Of a stretch of 50,827 bases of DNA, positions 15,925 to 25,544 are shown one piece after another. Every line of letters begins with the position of its first letter. The first letter of the stretch is position 1. The position numbers were made by a program, and so were the translations under genes. The notes below the pieces were generated by a model. The model did no database searches and was not told the origin of the DNA. It was given only the letters and a program-made list of their open reading frames with translations. Source of the stretch: Cobetia crustatorum (GTDB lineage: Bacteria > Pseudomonadota > Gammaproteobacteria > Pseudomonadales > Halomonadaceae); assembly GCF_000591415.1 (NCBI RefSeq), contig NZ_JEMF01000048.1, positions 1-50,827 on the forward strand, written 5' to 3'.

Positions 15925-17205
15925 ATGAAATATTCACGCTTTGGCGTGGCCCCCCTGTCAGCCGTCTTCATGACGACTGTCACGGCAGCCCTCGCCCTGA
16001 GCCTCTCCAGTACGGCAAGTGCTTTGACGCTGGATGATGCCCTGCTACTGGCTGAGCGTAACGCGCCAGTCCTCGCTGCTCGGCGAGCAGGTCATGAAGC
16101 AGCACGTCAGACGGCGCTTCCTGCCGGTGAACTCCCCGACCCAGAGCTGAAACTGGGACTGCAGAATGTGCCAATCAGCGGTGATGAACGTGGCTCATTG
16201 AATTCTGAGCGCATGACCAGTCAAACGGTCGGTTACAAACAGCAAGTCACGAGTCGTGACAAACGCGCAGCACGCGAAGCGCTTGCTGACGCTGATATTC
16301 AAAAGGCCGCTATCGAGCAACAGATCGCGCTGATCAAGGTACGTCGTGATACCGCTGTTGCCTGGATCTCGGCACGGGCCACGGAGCAGAAACTTGCGCT
16401 GTTTCCCGCGCTATATGACGAGAACACCCTCCTTGCCAGTGCCATACGCGCACGCCTTTCCTCCGGCCAGGGGGGGCCTGCTGACGATATTACCCCGCGA
16501 ATTGAAGCCGCCCTGCTGGACGAGCAACGTGATGTGCTGATTGAAACAGGACAGGAGCAGCGCGCGCGCCTGCGTCGCTACATTGGCGCTCATGCTGACG
16601 AGGCATTGCAAGGCTCCCTACCTGATTGGTCTATCCCGACCCCGACTCTGCAACAACACCTCGAGCATCATCCTGAGCTCACGATCTATAGATCACAGTT
16701 GGCGCAAACCGAGGCGCGCATCGATACGGCACTAGCGGCCAAGACTCCCGACTGGAGTTGGGAGCTTGACTATCACCGGCGTGGACGAGAGTTTGGCGAC
16801 ATGATGAGCGTGCAGTTCAGCATGGACCTGCCGCTTTTCAGTGGCGATCGCCAAGACCCGCTTATCGCCGCCGCGCGAGCTCGGCATACCGAGCTCGAGG
16901 CTGAGCGTGAGGTTGCCCTGCGTCACCATATCCGTGAACTCGAAGAAGATACCGCACGCTATCAGCGTCTCGTGCAGTCGGTGACCCGCCATCAGGACAT
17001 CTTGCTCCCCCTCGCAGAAGAAAAGGTGACATTGCAGATGGCGGCCTATCGTGCAGGCAACGGCACCCTTGAGGGAGTCATCGCGGCACGCCGTGACCGG
17101 CTAGACGCTCATCTCGCCTTGATAGAGTCACGCGTACAGCGGGCTCTTGTCAGCGCTCGTCTGTATTTTACCTTCGTCAAACTATCGCGGGAGGTGGCCT
17201 CATGA
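15925..17205 (+). CDS. cusC: TolC-family outer membrane channel of metal RND efflux system
   Basis: 426 residues from MKYSRFGVAPL, with a signal peptide ending near STASA-LTLDDAL. The mature part has the outer membrane efflux layout: two long helical repeats starting ALTLDDALLLAERNAPVLAARRAG and, in the second half, QQHLEHHPELTIYRSQLAQTEARI, each with alternating strand segments (SWELDYHRRGREFGDMMSVQFSMDLPLF). It forms the exit duct across the outer membrane for the CusBA-like complex. Its stop overlaps the next start as ATGA, with GGGAGG ahead of it, so translation is coupled. The symbol reflects the neighbours; CzcC-like use is equally possible. Confidence 0.85.
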   Translation: MKYSRFGVAPLSAVFMTTVTAALALSLSSTASALTLDDALLLAERNAPVLAARRAGHEAARQTALPAGELPDPELKLGLQNVPISGDERGSLNSERMTSQTVGYKQQVTSRDKRAAREALADADIQKAAIEQQIALIKVRRDTAVAWISARATEQKLALFPALYDENTLLASAIRARLSSGQGGPADDITPRIEAALLDEQRDVLIETGQEQRARLRRYIGAHADEALQGSLPDWSIPTPTLQQHLEHHPELTIYRSQLAQTEARIDTALAAKTPDWSWELDYHRRGREFGDMMSVQFSMDLPLFSGDRQDPLIAAARARHTELEAEREVALRHHIRELEEDTARYQRLVQSVTRHQDILLPLAEEKVTLQMAAYRAGNGTLEGVIAARRDRLDAHLALIESRVQRALVSARLYFTFVKLSREVAS

Positions 17206-18823
17206 TGTCGCCCAAGCAACATGATTCCTCTTCACACCCAAAGCGAAAAAGTCTTTCGGGCAAGACATGCCTACTCGTGGGTATGACGCTCGCCATAGGT
17301 ATCGCCGGCGGATATTGGCTTGCGAGCCATACGCTGGCCTCCCCCAGTGCCATGACAGACAGCAAAGAAATGGAGCAAGCCGGAATGGCCTCCGACATGT
17401 CCAGCGAGACGGCGCCTGACATGCCACAGGAATCAGAGGAGAAAGCCGCTCTCTATTGGTACGACCCGATGTTTCCTCAACAGCATTTCCCTGAGCCGGG
17501 AAAATCCCCCTTCATGGACATGCAGCTGGTACCTCGCTATGCCGGAGGCGGCGGCGATTCGGCTGCCATCAGCATTGATGGCAGCATCACTCAAAATCTC
17601 GGCACACGGATAGCCTCCGTCACGCGCGGTCCTCTGACACAGCCGTTGGACGTGACCGGCCAGGTGGGGTTCAACGAGCGTAATGTGTCCATCATTCAAG
17701 CCCGCCGCGAGGGATTCGTTGAACGTGTCTATGCTCGTGCACCGTCAGATATCGTGGCGCAAGATGCACCGCTGGCCGATCTTCTGATTCCGGAGTGGAT
17801 CCGTGCCCAGGAAGAGTATCTCGCGCTACGAGGCATGAAGGTGCCGGCACTTATGGAGGCGGCTCGCCAGCGCATGCGTCTTGTCGGCATGCCGCCAGCA
17901 CTGATTGCCAAGGTAGTGCACCAGGCAAGCGTTCAGACGGTATGGACAGTCACGGTGCCGATGGCGGGGATGCTGAGCACCCTCGATGTGCGCGAAGGCA
18001 TGACGCTTGCCACCGGGCAGACACTTGCCACGATCAATGGCTTGCAGACGGTATGGCTTGAAGCCGCAGTACCCGAGTCTGATGCTCACGGCCTGGTAGC
18101 AGGCCAGGCAGTCGATGCCGCTCTGACGGCTCTCCCCGGTCAACCGATCACAGGACGTATCGACGCCATCCTGCCAGAGCTTTCCAGGGACAGTCGTAGT
18201 CTGCGTGTGCGTATTGAGCTTGATAATCCCTCCGGCGCCTTGCGCCTGGCATGAGTGCTCGGGTACGTCTACAGGGAAAAGCTCGTCAGGCCGTACTATC
18301 AGTGCCCACCGAGGCCGTCATCAAGACCGGCAAGCGTAGTCTGGTGATGCTGGCGCTCGAGAAAGGTCGCTATCAACCACAGGAAGTGTTGATCGGCATG
18401 GAAAGTGGCGAGCGTACCGAGATCGTGGCCGGTCTACAGGAGGGTCAGAAGGTCATCACCTCCGGACAATTCCTGCTGGATTCTGAAGCCAGTCTGCTGG
18501 GTATCGACATCACTACGCTCAACGACGTCGCCACTACACCAGCTGACAGTAAGCACGAGGCGCGCGGAGAGATTCGCGATATCAATGCTGAGGGTGTCCA
18601 GATCGCGCATGGCCCCTTGCACACACTTGGCATGCCAGGCATGACCATGCGCTTCCCGCTCTCCACTGAGTTACAAAACGCCACTGGTGACACTCGAGCA
18701 CTCATGCAGGCTCTCAAGATCGGTAGTCACGTCAACTTCGCGGTTCATCAGACGGAGGATGGACTCGAGATTACCCAGATTGCCCCCGTTAGCATGAATG
18801 ACACCCAGGAGGTGGCACCATGA
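17202..18823 (+). pseudogene. cusB: CusB-like periplasmic adaptor, broken by one apparent base deletion
   Basis: Two frames together make a full adaptor: 17202-18254 (350 residues) and 18251-18823 (190). Adding one C in the CGCC run at about 18245 restores R-P-G-M, the expected turn of the adaptor barrel, and gives about 540 residues. Order: membrane anchor (25-45), variant heavy-metal-binding segment YWYDPMFPQQHFPEPGKSPF, barrel-sandwich and helical hairpin domains, then a C-terminal CusF-like domain (IAHGPLHTLGMPGMTMRF) in which the metal-contacting Trp of CusF is replaced by Met. As written the first frame stops at an ATGA that is also a start, but without a ribosome binding site. Either an assembly error or a true inactivation. 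Confidence 0.85.
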
Positions 18824-21800
18824 TCACGGCTGTCATTCGTTGGTCAATGGCGAACCGCTTTTTAGTGGTATTGGCCACACTCTTTGCCGTGGGCTGGGGC
18901 ATGTGGTCGGTCAAGAATACGCCGATCGATGCGCTACCCGACCTTTCCGATGTGCAGGTCATCATCCGGACACCCTATGCAGGACAGGCGCCGCAGATCG
19001 TCGAGAATCAGGTCACCTACCCTCTCACGACCACGATGCTCTCCGTTCCTGGCGCCAAGACGGTGCGTGGCTACTCCTTCTTCGGTGATAGCTACGTCTA
19101 TGTCCTGTTCGAGGATGAGACGGATCTCTACTGGGCACGCTCGCGGGTGCTGGAATACTTGAGCCAGATGCAGGGACAGCTTCCAGCAGGCGTGAGTCCG
19201 TCGCTGGGCCCTGATGCCACGGGCGTTGGCTGGATCTATCAGTACGCACTCGTCGATCGCAGCGGTCAGCATGATCTGGCCCAACTACGCTCGTTGCAGG
19301 ACTGGTTTCTCAAGTTCGAGCTCAAGACGCTGGCCAATGTCGCGGAAGTGGCAAGCCTCGGTGGCATGGTTCAGCAGTATCAAGTGCAACTCGATCCGAT
19401 ACGCATGATCAATCGTGGCATTACCCAGCGTCAGGTGACGGATGCCATCACCCGTGCCAATCAGGAAGCGGGCGGCGCGTTATTGACGCTCGCTGAACGT
19501 GAATTCATGGTGCGCGCCTCGGGGTACTTGAAGACCCTGAATGACTTCAAGTCGATACCGATAACGCTTGCTGCGGATGGCGTTCCGATATTGCTGGGCG
19601 AGGTTGCCGATATTCGGCGCGGCCCCGAGATGCGACGAGGTATTGCGGAGCTTGATGGCGAAGGTGAGGTGGTCGGCGGAGTCATCGTCTTGCGCAGTGG
19701 CAAGAATGCACGCGCCACCATCACCGCCGTTAAGGACAAGCTGGAAACGCTCAAAGCCAGCCTACCAGAAGGTGTCGAGATCGTGACAACCTACGATCGC
19801 AGCAAGCTGATTGATCGCGCGGTGAACAATCTAGGCATCAAATTGCTGGAAGAGTTTCTAGTCGTCGCACTGATCTGTGCCCTCTTTCTATGGCACCTAC
19901 GTTCATCGATGGTCGCCATCATCTCACTGCCGGTGGGCGTACTGGTGTCGTTCATCGTGATGCATCAGCAAGGAATCAACGCCAACATCATGTCATTGGG
20001 CGGCATCGCGATTGCCATTGGCGCGATGGTCGATGCTGCGTGGTGATGATCGAGAACGCGCACAAGAAGATCGAGGAATGGCACCGGGAACATCCCGGCG
20101 AGGTACTCAAGGGCGTGGCACATCGCGAGGTGATCACGGCAGCAGCCACCGAGGTTGGGCCAGCACTATTCTTCAGCCTGCTGATCATCACGCTGTCCTT
20201 CATCCCCATCTTCACGCTACAGGCGCAGGAGGGACGACTTTTTGGCCCACTGGCGTTCACCAAGACATACGCCATGGCCACGGCCGCCGGACTCTCCATC
20301 ACACTGGTGCCGGTACTGATGGGATATTGGATTCGCGGGAAGATTCCTGATGAAGCACGCAATCCGCTCAATCGCGGATTGATCCGACTGTATCGGCCCG
20401 CGCTCGATTCCGTCCTGCGCTGGCCAAAGATGACGCTCCTCATCGCTGTCCTGCTCTTTGCCAGCATGGCGTGGCCGCTGTCCAAACTGGGCGGTGAATT
20501 CCTGCCGCCTTTGGATGAGGGAGACCTGCTGTACATGCCTTCGGCATTGCCCGGTCTATCGGTACAGAAAGCCAGTGAACTGCTGCAACAGACCAATCGT
20601 CTGATCAAGACCGTGCCGGAAGTGGCTCATGTATTTGGCAAAGCGGGCCGTGCGGATACCGCGACCGACCCTGCGCCGCTGGCGATGTTCGAGACCACTA
20701 TCCAGTTCACGCCTCGTGATCAATGGCGCGAAGGCATGACGCCCGACAAGCTACGCGATGAGCTGGACCGCGTAGTACAGGTGCCCGGACTGACCAACAT
20801 CTGGATTCCGCCTATCCGCAACCGCATCGACATGCTAGCCACCGGCGTCAAGAGCCCCATCGGCATCAAGGTGGTGGGAGATGATCTGGCCGTCATCGAC
20901 AGGGTCGCCCAGGACATCGAGAAAGTGGCCAAGACAGTACCTGGCGTCAGCTCCTCGCTGGCTGAGCGAATGACAGGTGGACGCTATATCGATATCGACA
21001 TCGATCGTGCTCGCGCCGCACAGTTCGGGCTCAATATCGCGGATGTGCAGTCCATCGTGGCCAGCGCCATCGGTGGGGAGAACATCGGTGAAACCGTCGA
21101 AGGACTGGCACGCTATCCGATAAGCGTGCGCTACCCGCGCGAGTGGCGTGACTCGCTCACGCGCCTTGAGCAGCTGCCGATCCTGACGCCACAAGGCCGC
21201 CAGATCACTCTGGGATCCGTCGCGAAGATAGGCGTCAGTGAAGGGCCTCCTATGTTGAAAAGCGAGAATGCACGCCTCTCCAGTTGGGTGTTCATCGATG
21301 TGCGTGATCGTGATCTCTCGTCAGTGGTTCATGATCTGCAGTCCACCATCCGCGAGCAGATCACGCTATCTGCTGGCGTCAGCGTCGGATATTCCGGGCA
21401 ATTCGAGTATATGGAGCGCGCGAATGCCCGTCTGATACTGGTGGTCCCCACGACGCTGCTGATCATCTTCGTGCTCCTGTATCTGTGCTTCTCTCGCTTC
21501 ACGGAAGCGGCACTGATCATGATCACCCTGCCCTTCGCGCTGACCGGCGGAGTGTGGTGCCTGTACCTGCTGGGCTACAACCTGTCGGTCGCCACCGGAG
21601 TCGGATTCGTGGCACTGGCCGGTGTCGCCGCCGAATTCGGGGTCATCATGTTGCTCTATCTCAAGAATGCCTGGGCAGAGCATCAGGCCCGTGGCGAGGA
21701 TGACCACACAGGATTGCTGGCCGCCATTCAGGAAGGTGCCGTTCAGCGAGTCCGTCCCAAGGCCATGACAGTCGCCGTGATCATCGCCGGACTGCTGCCC

Positions 21801-21968
21801 ATCCTGCTCGACAGTGGCACCGGCAGTGAAGTCATGAGCCGCATTGCCGCGCCCATGGTCGGCGGAATGATCAGTGCCCCCTTGTTGTCACTATTCGTGC
21901 TGCCAGCCGCCTATCACCTCATCGAGCAGCGCAAGTTGAGGAAGGCGCGACAGCTGGCCACCTCGTAA
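18820..21968 (+). pseudogene. cusA: CusA-like heavy-metal RND pump, broken by one apparent base deletion
   Basis: Frames 18820-20046 and from 20046 onward to 21968 together give a complete pump: one added G at about 20040 (GCGGTGGTG) restores the family motif [17 protein letters not shown] and a 1049-residue protein, the normal length of CusA. The break falls in transmembrane helix 4 at the proton-relay Asp motif, so separate halves would hardly work. Other family marks are intact: [14 protein letters not shown] at the N terminus, [52 protein letters not shown] and [20 protein letters not shown]. Start overlaps cusB as ATGA after AGGAGG. Specific metal (Cu/Ag or other) is not certain. Confidence 0.9.
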
Positions 21969-22022
21969 GGAGCCACAAGCCTTCGCTAGCCCTCGCATCA
22001 CGCTTGAAACCCAGCTACAGGG

Positions 22023-22058
22023 TTCACTGCAGGTACAGAATTTACTGCAGGCACAGAA
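22023..22058. repeat. Two tandem 18-bp units after the efflux operon
   Basis: Units 22023-22040 and 22041-22058 match at 16 of 18 positions (core ACTGCAGG and ACAGAA). They lie between the cusA stop and its terminator, so they are transcribed but not translated. Origin probably local duplication. Confidence 0.6.
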
Positions 22059-22070
22059 GGCAGATAACAC

Positions 22071-22103
22071 CAACAGGCCCAGTCATCATGACTGGGCCTG
22101 TTG
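22071..22103 (+). terminator. Terminator of the metal-efflux operon
   Basis: A 16-bp perfect inverted repeat (22071-22086 with 22088-22103), GC-rich in the middle, followed by CATTTTAAT. It is the only clear terminator for the genes from 15362 on, supporting one operon. Confidence 0.85.
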
Positions 22104-22239
22104 CATTTTAATCCTCAATCTCACGGAATTGTTGCACCCACAGCAAAGGTGTTTTACACCCGTTCCGCTTTATCCTTTCGTCGATAGCCTACATGCTGCG
22201 CTCCATTGATAGATAACCCCTGCTTTCGGAGCACGCGAC

Positions 22240-22824
22240 ATGAACATCCTGCTGATCAACGGCGGTAAAGCCTACGCCCATTCCAATGGCGAGCTGAACG
22301 CGACGCTGCATGAACTGGCGCGCGGTGAGTTGGCGGAGCTGGGACACACCGTCAAGGAAACCGTCATCGAACAAGGCTTCGAGGCCAAGGAGGAAGTCGA
22401 GAAGCAACTGTGGGCTGATCTCATCATCTATCAAACGCCTGGCTGGTGGATGGGGCTGCCGTGGACGGTGAAGAAATATCTCGATGACATCCTGACTGAG
22501 GGGCATGGCTCGCTATATGCCAGCGATGGCCGCCACCGTACCGCACCGACCCAGGGCTACGGCACTGGCGGCTTGATGCAGGGCCGCCAATACATGCTGT
22601 CACTGACCTGGAACGCGCCGATTGAAGCCTTTGATGAAACAGACAACTTCTTCGAGGGCAAAGGCATCGATGGCGTCTACTTCCCGGTGCACAAGGCGAT
22701 GGAGTTCCTCGGCTTGACGGCCCTGCCGACTTACCTGGCCAACGACGTGATCAAGAATCCGGATCTTGCCGCCTATACCCAGACATATCGTGATCATCTA
22801 CGTGAGCATGTGGGTCACGCATAA
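22240..22824 (+). CDS. mdaB: NAD(P)H-dependent quinone reductase MdaB
   Basis: 194 residues, matching MdaB (modulator of drug activity B) along its length: MNILLINGGKAYAHSNGELN with the flavin phosphate segment, DLIIYQTPGWWMGLPWTVKKYLDD, TGGLMQGRQYMLSLTWNAP and FLGLTALPTYLANDVIKNP. It is a flavodoxin-fold FAD enzyme that reduces quinones by two electrons, avoiding semiquinones and oxidative stress. Monocistronic, with its own terminator. GGAG eight bases upstream fixes the start. Confidence 0.93.
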   Translation: MNILLINGGKAYAHSNGELNATLHELARGELAELGHTVKETVIEQGFEAKEEVEKQLWADLIIYQTPGWWMGLPWTVKKYLDDILTEGHGSLYASDGRHRTAPTQGYGTGGLMQGRQYMLSLTWNAPIEAFDETDNFFEGKGIDGVYFPVHKAMEFLGLTALPTYLANDVIKNPDLAAYTQTYRDHLREHVGHA

Positions 22825-22861
22825 GCTGAGCATTCCTGAGTGACCCTCGTGACATCACACG

Positions 22862-22887
22862 AAAAGGCTGCCAATCGGCAGCCTTTT
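22862..22887. terminator. Bidirectional terminator between mdaB and the luxR-type gene
   Basis: AAAAGGCTGCC (22862-22872) pairs exactly with 22877-22887 around a 4-nt loop, giving A-runs and T-runs on both sides. It serves the convergent genes on both strands. Confidence 0.85.
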
Positions 22888-22910
22888 GCGTGGTCCAACG
22901 TCTGCTCTGA

Positions 22911-23759
22911 CTATTGCTCTTGAAATGACTGACCTAATGCACCGTTCTGGCGTGATACCAAAGAGACATGATCCAGAAACAGACGAAACATCTGTGCCTG
23001 ACTGGAAACAGCCAGACGCTGGTAGATATGTTTGCGATGGACCTTCACGGTTCCATCGCTGATCGATAATTCACTCGCAGCAGATTTGGTCGAGTGACCC
23101 GCCAGCAGTAGCTTGACGATATCCTGCTCGCGCTGAGTCAGCAGCCCATCGCCGAAGCTGTCAAAAGCCGCCTCCACGGGTTCGTGTTGCTCAAGGCGGT
23201 CCACGAAACTCGCCCCCTGCCACTTCCAGTATTCGCGAGCGAGCGGTTCGATGATGGGTTGCAGATTCTTGAGTGCCAGCAATGATTTTCGTGTCAGTGG
23301 CAACGAGATCTCATGCAATCCCAGTGAAAATACCATCACGATATTCTCGGGCAAGATCACGAAGATACCAATCTCATCCTTGAGTCCCAGCGCTCCATAA
23401 TAATGCTTGTAGTACTCACTCTCTTCGAAGCAATCCGGTGCCAGTTCATTCAACCGATAGACGCCGGGCCGACACTCTTGCTGGGTTGATGTGTAGAAAG
23501 GATCCAGAATATAAGCATCGCCAATATAACGCTCGACACCTTGCTGGCGGCGCTCCGAGGGATAGTTATCGTAGATCAGGATTGGCGCACACCCTTGCTT
23601 GTAGGTGCTGACCAGTATCGTGTCAAAGTGCAGAATATCGTGGAAGACATCCTGTAATAGTCGGGGAAAATCAGCTGTGGGAGCCGATGTCATCAGCTTC
23701 GCAAGAACGCAATGCCAGCTCGATATTCCTGGAGAGCATAACAACTCTTTGTGAATCAT
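22911..23759 (-). CDS. LuxR-type (GerE helix-turn-helix) transcriptional regulator
   Basis: 282 residues. The C-terminal ~65 residues are a clear LuxR domain: LLTQREQDIVKLLLAGHSTKSAASELSISDGTVKVHRKHIYQRL. The N-terminal ~190 residues look like a GAF/PAS-type sensor (FDTILVSTYKQGCAPILIYDNYP, GDAYILDPFYTS, DEIGIFVIL), without a receiver Asp or an ATPase motif and without the invariant Trp/Tyr set of acyl-homoserine-lactone binders as far as I can judge. It stands downstream of the aldehyde dehydrogenase on the same strand, after that gene's terminator, and is the only regulator in the agmatine island, so it may sense an intermediate. Start is uncertain because no strong ribosome binding site precedes it. 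Confidence 0.85.
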   Translation of the reverse strand: MIHKELLCSPGISSWHCVLAKLMTSAPTADFPRLLQDVFHDILHFDTILVSTYKQGCAPILIYDNYPSERRQQGVERYIGDAYILDPFYTSTQQECRPGVYRLNELAPDCFEESEYYKHYYGALGLKDEIGIFVILPENIVMVFSLGLHEISLPLTRKSLLALKNLQPIIEPLAREYWKWQGASFVDRLEQHEPVEAAFDSFGDGLLTQREQDIVKLLLAGHSTKSAASELSISDGTVKVHRKHIYQRLAVSSQAQMFRLFLDHVSLVSRQNGALGQSFQEQ

Positions 23760-23869
23760 GAGCCGACCCTAGTAACGTTTTTCCGACATCCTAGCATAGC
23801 CAATGAAAGGGGATCGGTACCATCACGACTGGCAAGCTGCTCATGTTACTTGGCATGAGGAGGATGAAA

Positions 23870-23895
23870 ACGGGGCAGACACATACCTGCCCCGT
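23870..23895 (-). terminator. Terminator of the aldehyde dehydrogenase gene
   Basis: ACGGGGCAG (23870-23878) pairs exactly with CTGCCCCGT (23887-23895); on the minus strand TTTTC follows. It lies 72 bp past the dehydrogenase stop, isolating it from the luxR-type gene. Confidence 0.75.
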
Positions 23896-23966
23896 ACTTT
23901 TCCGCTCTTCATTGACTCTCTCGGCGTGACTCTCCCTTCATTCCGCCATAACACGGCTTGGCGAGA

Positions 23967-25481
23967 TCAGTGGATCGCTAACCAGATGGACTTCGTCTCG
24001 GTGTACTCCCCAAGCGTCTGCAGTGATTTATCGCGTCCATTGCCGGATTGCTTCACACCGCCAAAGGGCATCGTCATATCCGGACCCGCCCAGTTGTTGA
24101 TGTAGACCTGTCCTGATTGAAGTCGGCGCGCGACCCGGATGACACGATTGACGTCCTGACTCCAGAGTCCTGCCGCCAGCCCGTAGTCTGAATCGTTGGC
24201 GAGCGCGATTGCTTCTTCCTCATCATCAAAGCCCATCACTGCCAACACCGGGCCGAAGATTTCCTCAGTGGCAATCGCCATGTCAGACGTCACATCATTG
24301 AAGACGGTAGGAGGAATGAACAGGCCATCGGGAAGGTCACTGGATTGAGCTTCTATCGTTTCCCGATGTGCGCCCTGCTGCGCGCCAAGCTCAATATAAC
24401 CGGCAATCTTGTCATACTGTTCCTGATCGACAATCGCGCCCATGAAGCTTTGCGGATCCAGTGGATCGCCCGGCTGCATGCTCTTGGCAGCCTCGCACAG
24501 CGCTCGCACGAAAGGCTCGCGAATACGGTTATGTACCAGCAGGCGTGAGCCAGCGATACACACCTCGCCTTGATTATGGAAAATGGCGGCCGCTGCCTGA
24601 TGCGCCACCGACGGGAGATCGGCGCAGTCTTCGAAGACGATGTTAGGATTCTTGCCGCCGCATTCCAGGAACGTACGCTTCAGGTTCGATTGACCCGCAT
24701 ATTGCGTCAGCAACTTGCCAACCTGGGTCGAACCTGTGAAGGCAATGGCATCGACCTGCATCGAGAGTGCCAGAGCCTTGCCGACATCCGCGCCGAAGCC
24801 CGGTAGTACCTGGAAGACTCCCTTGGGGATTGCCGTCTCTGCCACCAGCTGCGCGAGTCGCAGCGCCGAGAGTGAAGATTTCTCGGAAGGTTTGAGAATG
24901 ACACTGTTGCCAGTGGCCAGCGCTGGGGCGATCTTCCAGATCGTCATCATCAGCGGGAAGTTCCACGGCACGATCGACACCACCACGCCAAGCGGCTCAC
25001 GCACGATCAAGCCAAGCGCGTCGTCTCCTGTCGGCGCGACCTGACCGTAGAGCTTGTCGAGAGACTCGGCAGTATAGCGCAGGCACTCGATGGCAGACGC
25101 CACATCCCCCAACGCGCTGCCGATGGGCTTGCCCATGTCGAGCGTGTCGAGCAGTGCCAGCTCCTGCTGATGCTCGGCGATCAGATCCGCCAGCGCCAGC
25201 AAAGTACGCTTGCGTGCCGCGGGTGCCAACCGCGACCAGTCGCCACTCTCGAAGGCGGCTCTGGCATGTGCCACGGCGGTCTCGGCCTCGACAGCGCCGC
25301 AACAGACGATATTGGCCAGCGTGTTGCCTGTGGCGGGATTGATCGAGGCAAAGGTCTCGCCACTGGCGGCAGGGACGAACTCGCCATTGAGATAGGCGCG
25401 CGTTTCAAAGGACAGCTGGCTGGCACGTTGCTGCCACTGGGCATGGGTGATGGACGGTGTGATGGACGGTACGACGGACAT
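23967..25481 (-). CDS. puuC: PuuC-like aldehyde dehydrogenase
   Basis: 504 residues from MSVVPSITPSITHAQW, supported by TTTGGAG; six codons earlier the frame also opens. The N-terminal leader ITHAQWQQRASQLSFETRAYLNGEF is typical of PuuC (gamma-glutamyl-gamma-aminobutyraldehyde dehydrogenase). Conserved segments: SIVPWNFPLMMTIWKIAPALATG, FTGSTQVGKLL, LECGGKNPNIVF with the general-base Glu, catalytic Cys308 in NQGEVCIAGSR, and EEIFGPVLAV. It oxidises omega-amino or substituted-amino aldehydes with NAD(P)+. With the aminotransferase and agmatine deiminase nearby it probably takes an aldehyde of the putrescine line, free or carbamoylated, to the acid. Confidence 0.9.
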   Translation of the reverse strand: MSVVPSITPSITHAQWQQRASQLSFETRAYLNGEFVPAASGETFASINPATGNTLANIVCCGAVEAETAVAHARAAFESGDWSRLAPAARKRTLLALADLIAEHQQELALLDTLDMGKPIGSALGDVASAIECLRYTAESLDKLYGQVAPTGDDALGLIVREPLGVVVSIVPWNFPLMMTIWKIAPALATGNSVILKPSEKSSLSALRLAQLVAETAIPKGVFQVLPGFGADVGKALALSMQVDAIAFTGSTQVGKLLTQYAGQSNLKRTFLECGGKNPNIVFEDCADLPSVAHQAAAAIFHNQGEVCIAGSRLLVHNRIREPFVRALCEAAKSMQPGDPLDPQSFMGAIVDQEQYDKIAGYIELGAQQGAHRETIEAQSSDLPDGLFIPPTVFNDVTSDMAIATEEIFGPVLAVMGFDDEEEAIALANDSDYGLAAGLWSQDVNRVIRVARRLQSGQVYINNWAGPDMTMPFGGVKQSGNGRDKSLQTLGEYTETKSIWLAIH

Positions 25482-25544
25482 GACAGGACTCCAAAGCATG
25501 ACTGGGACGAGAGTGCGTGAGAACGGGATGGCGGAGGCGATGAA

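Noticed and set aside
18240-20050. Programmed -1 ribosomal frameshifting in the adaptor and pump genes
   Set aside because: Both breaks need a -1 shift, but no X-XXY-YYZ slippery heptamer precedes either stop, and homologues are not known to use frameshifting here.
22023-22058. The tandem 18-bp units as a small CRISPR or attachment site
   Set aside because: Only two imperfect units with no spacer and no integrase or cas genes nearby; a local duplication is sufficient.
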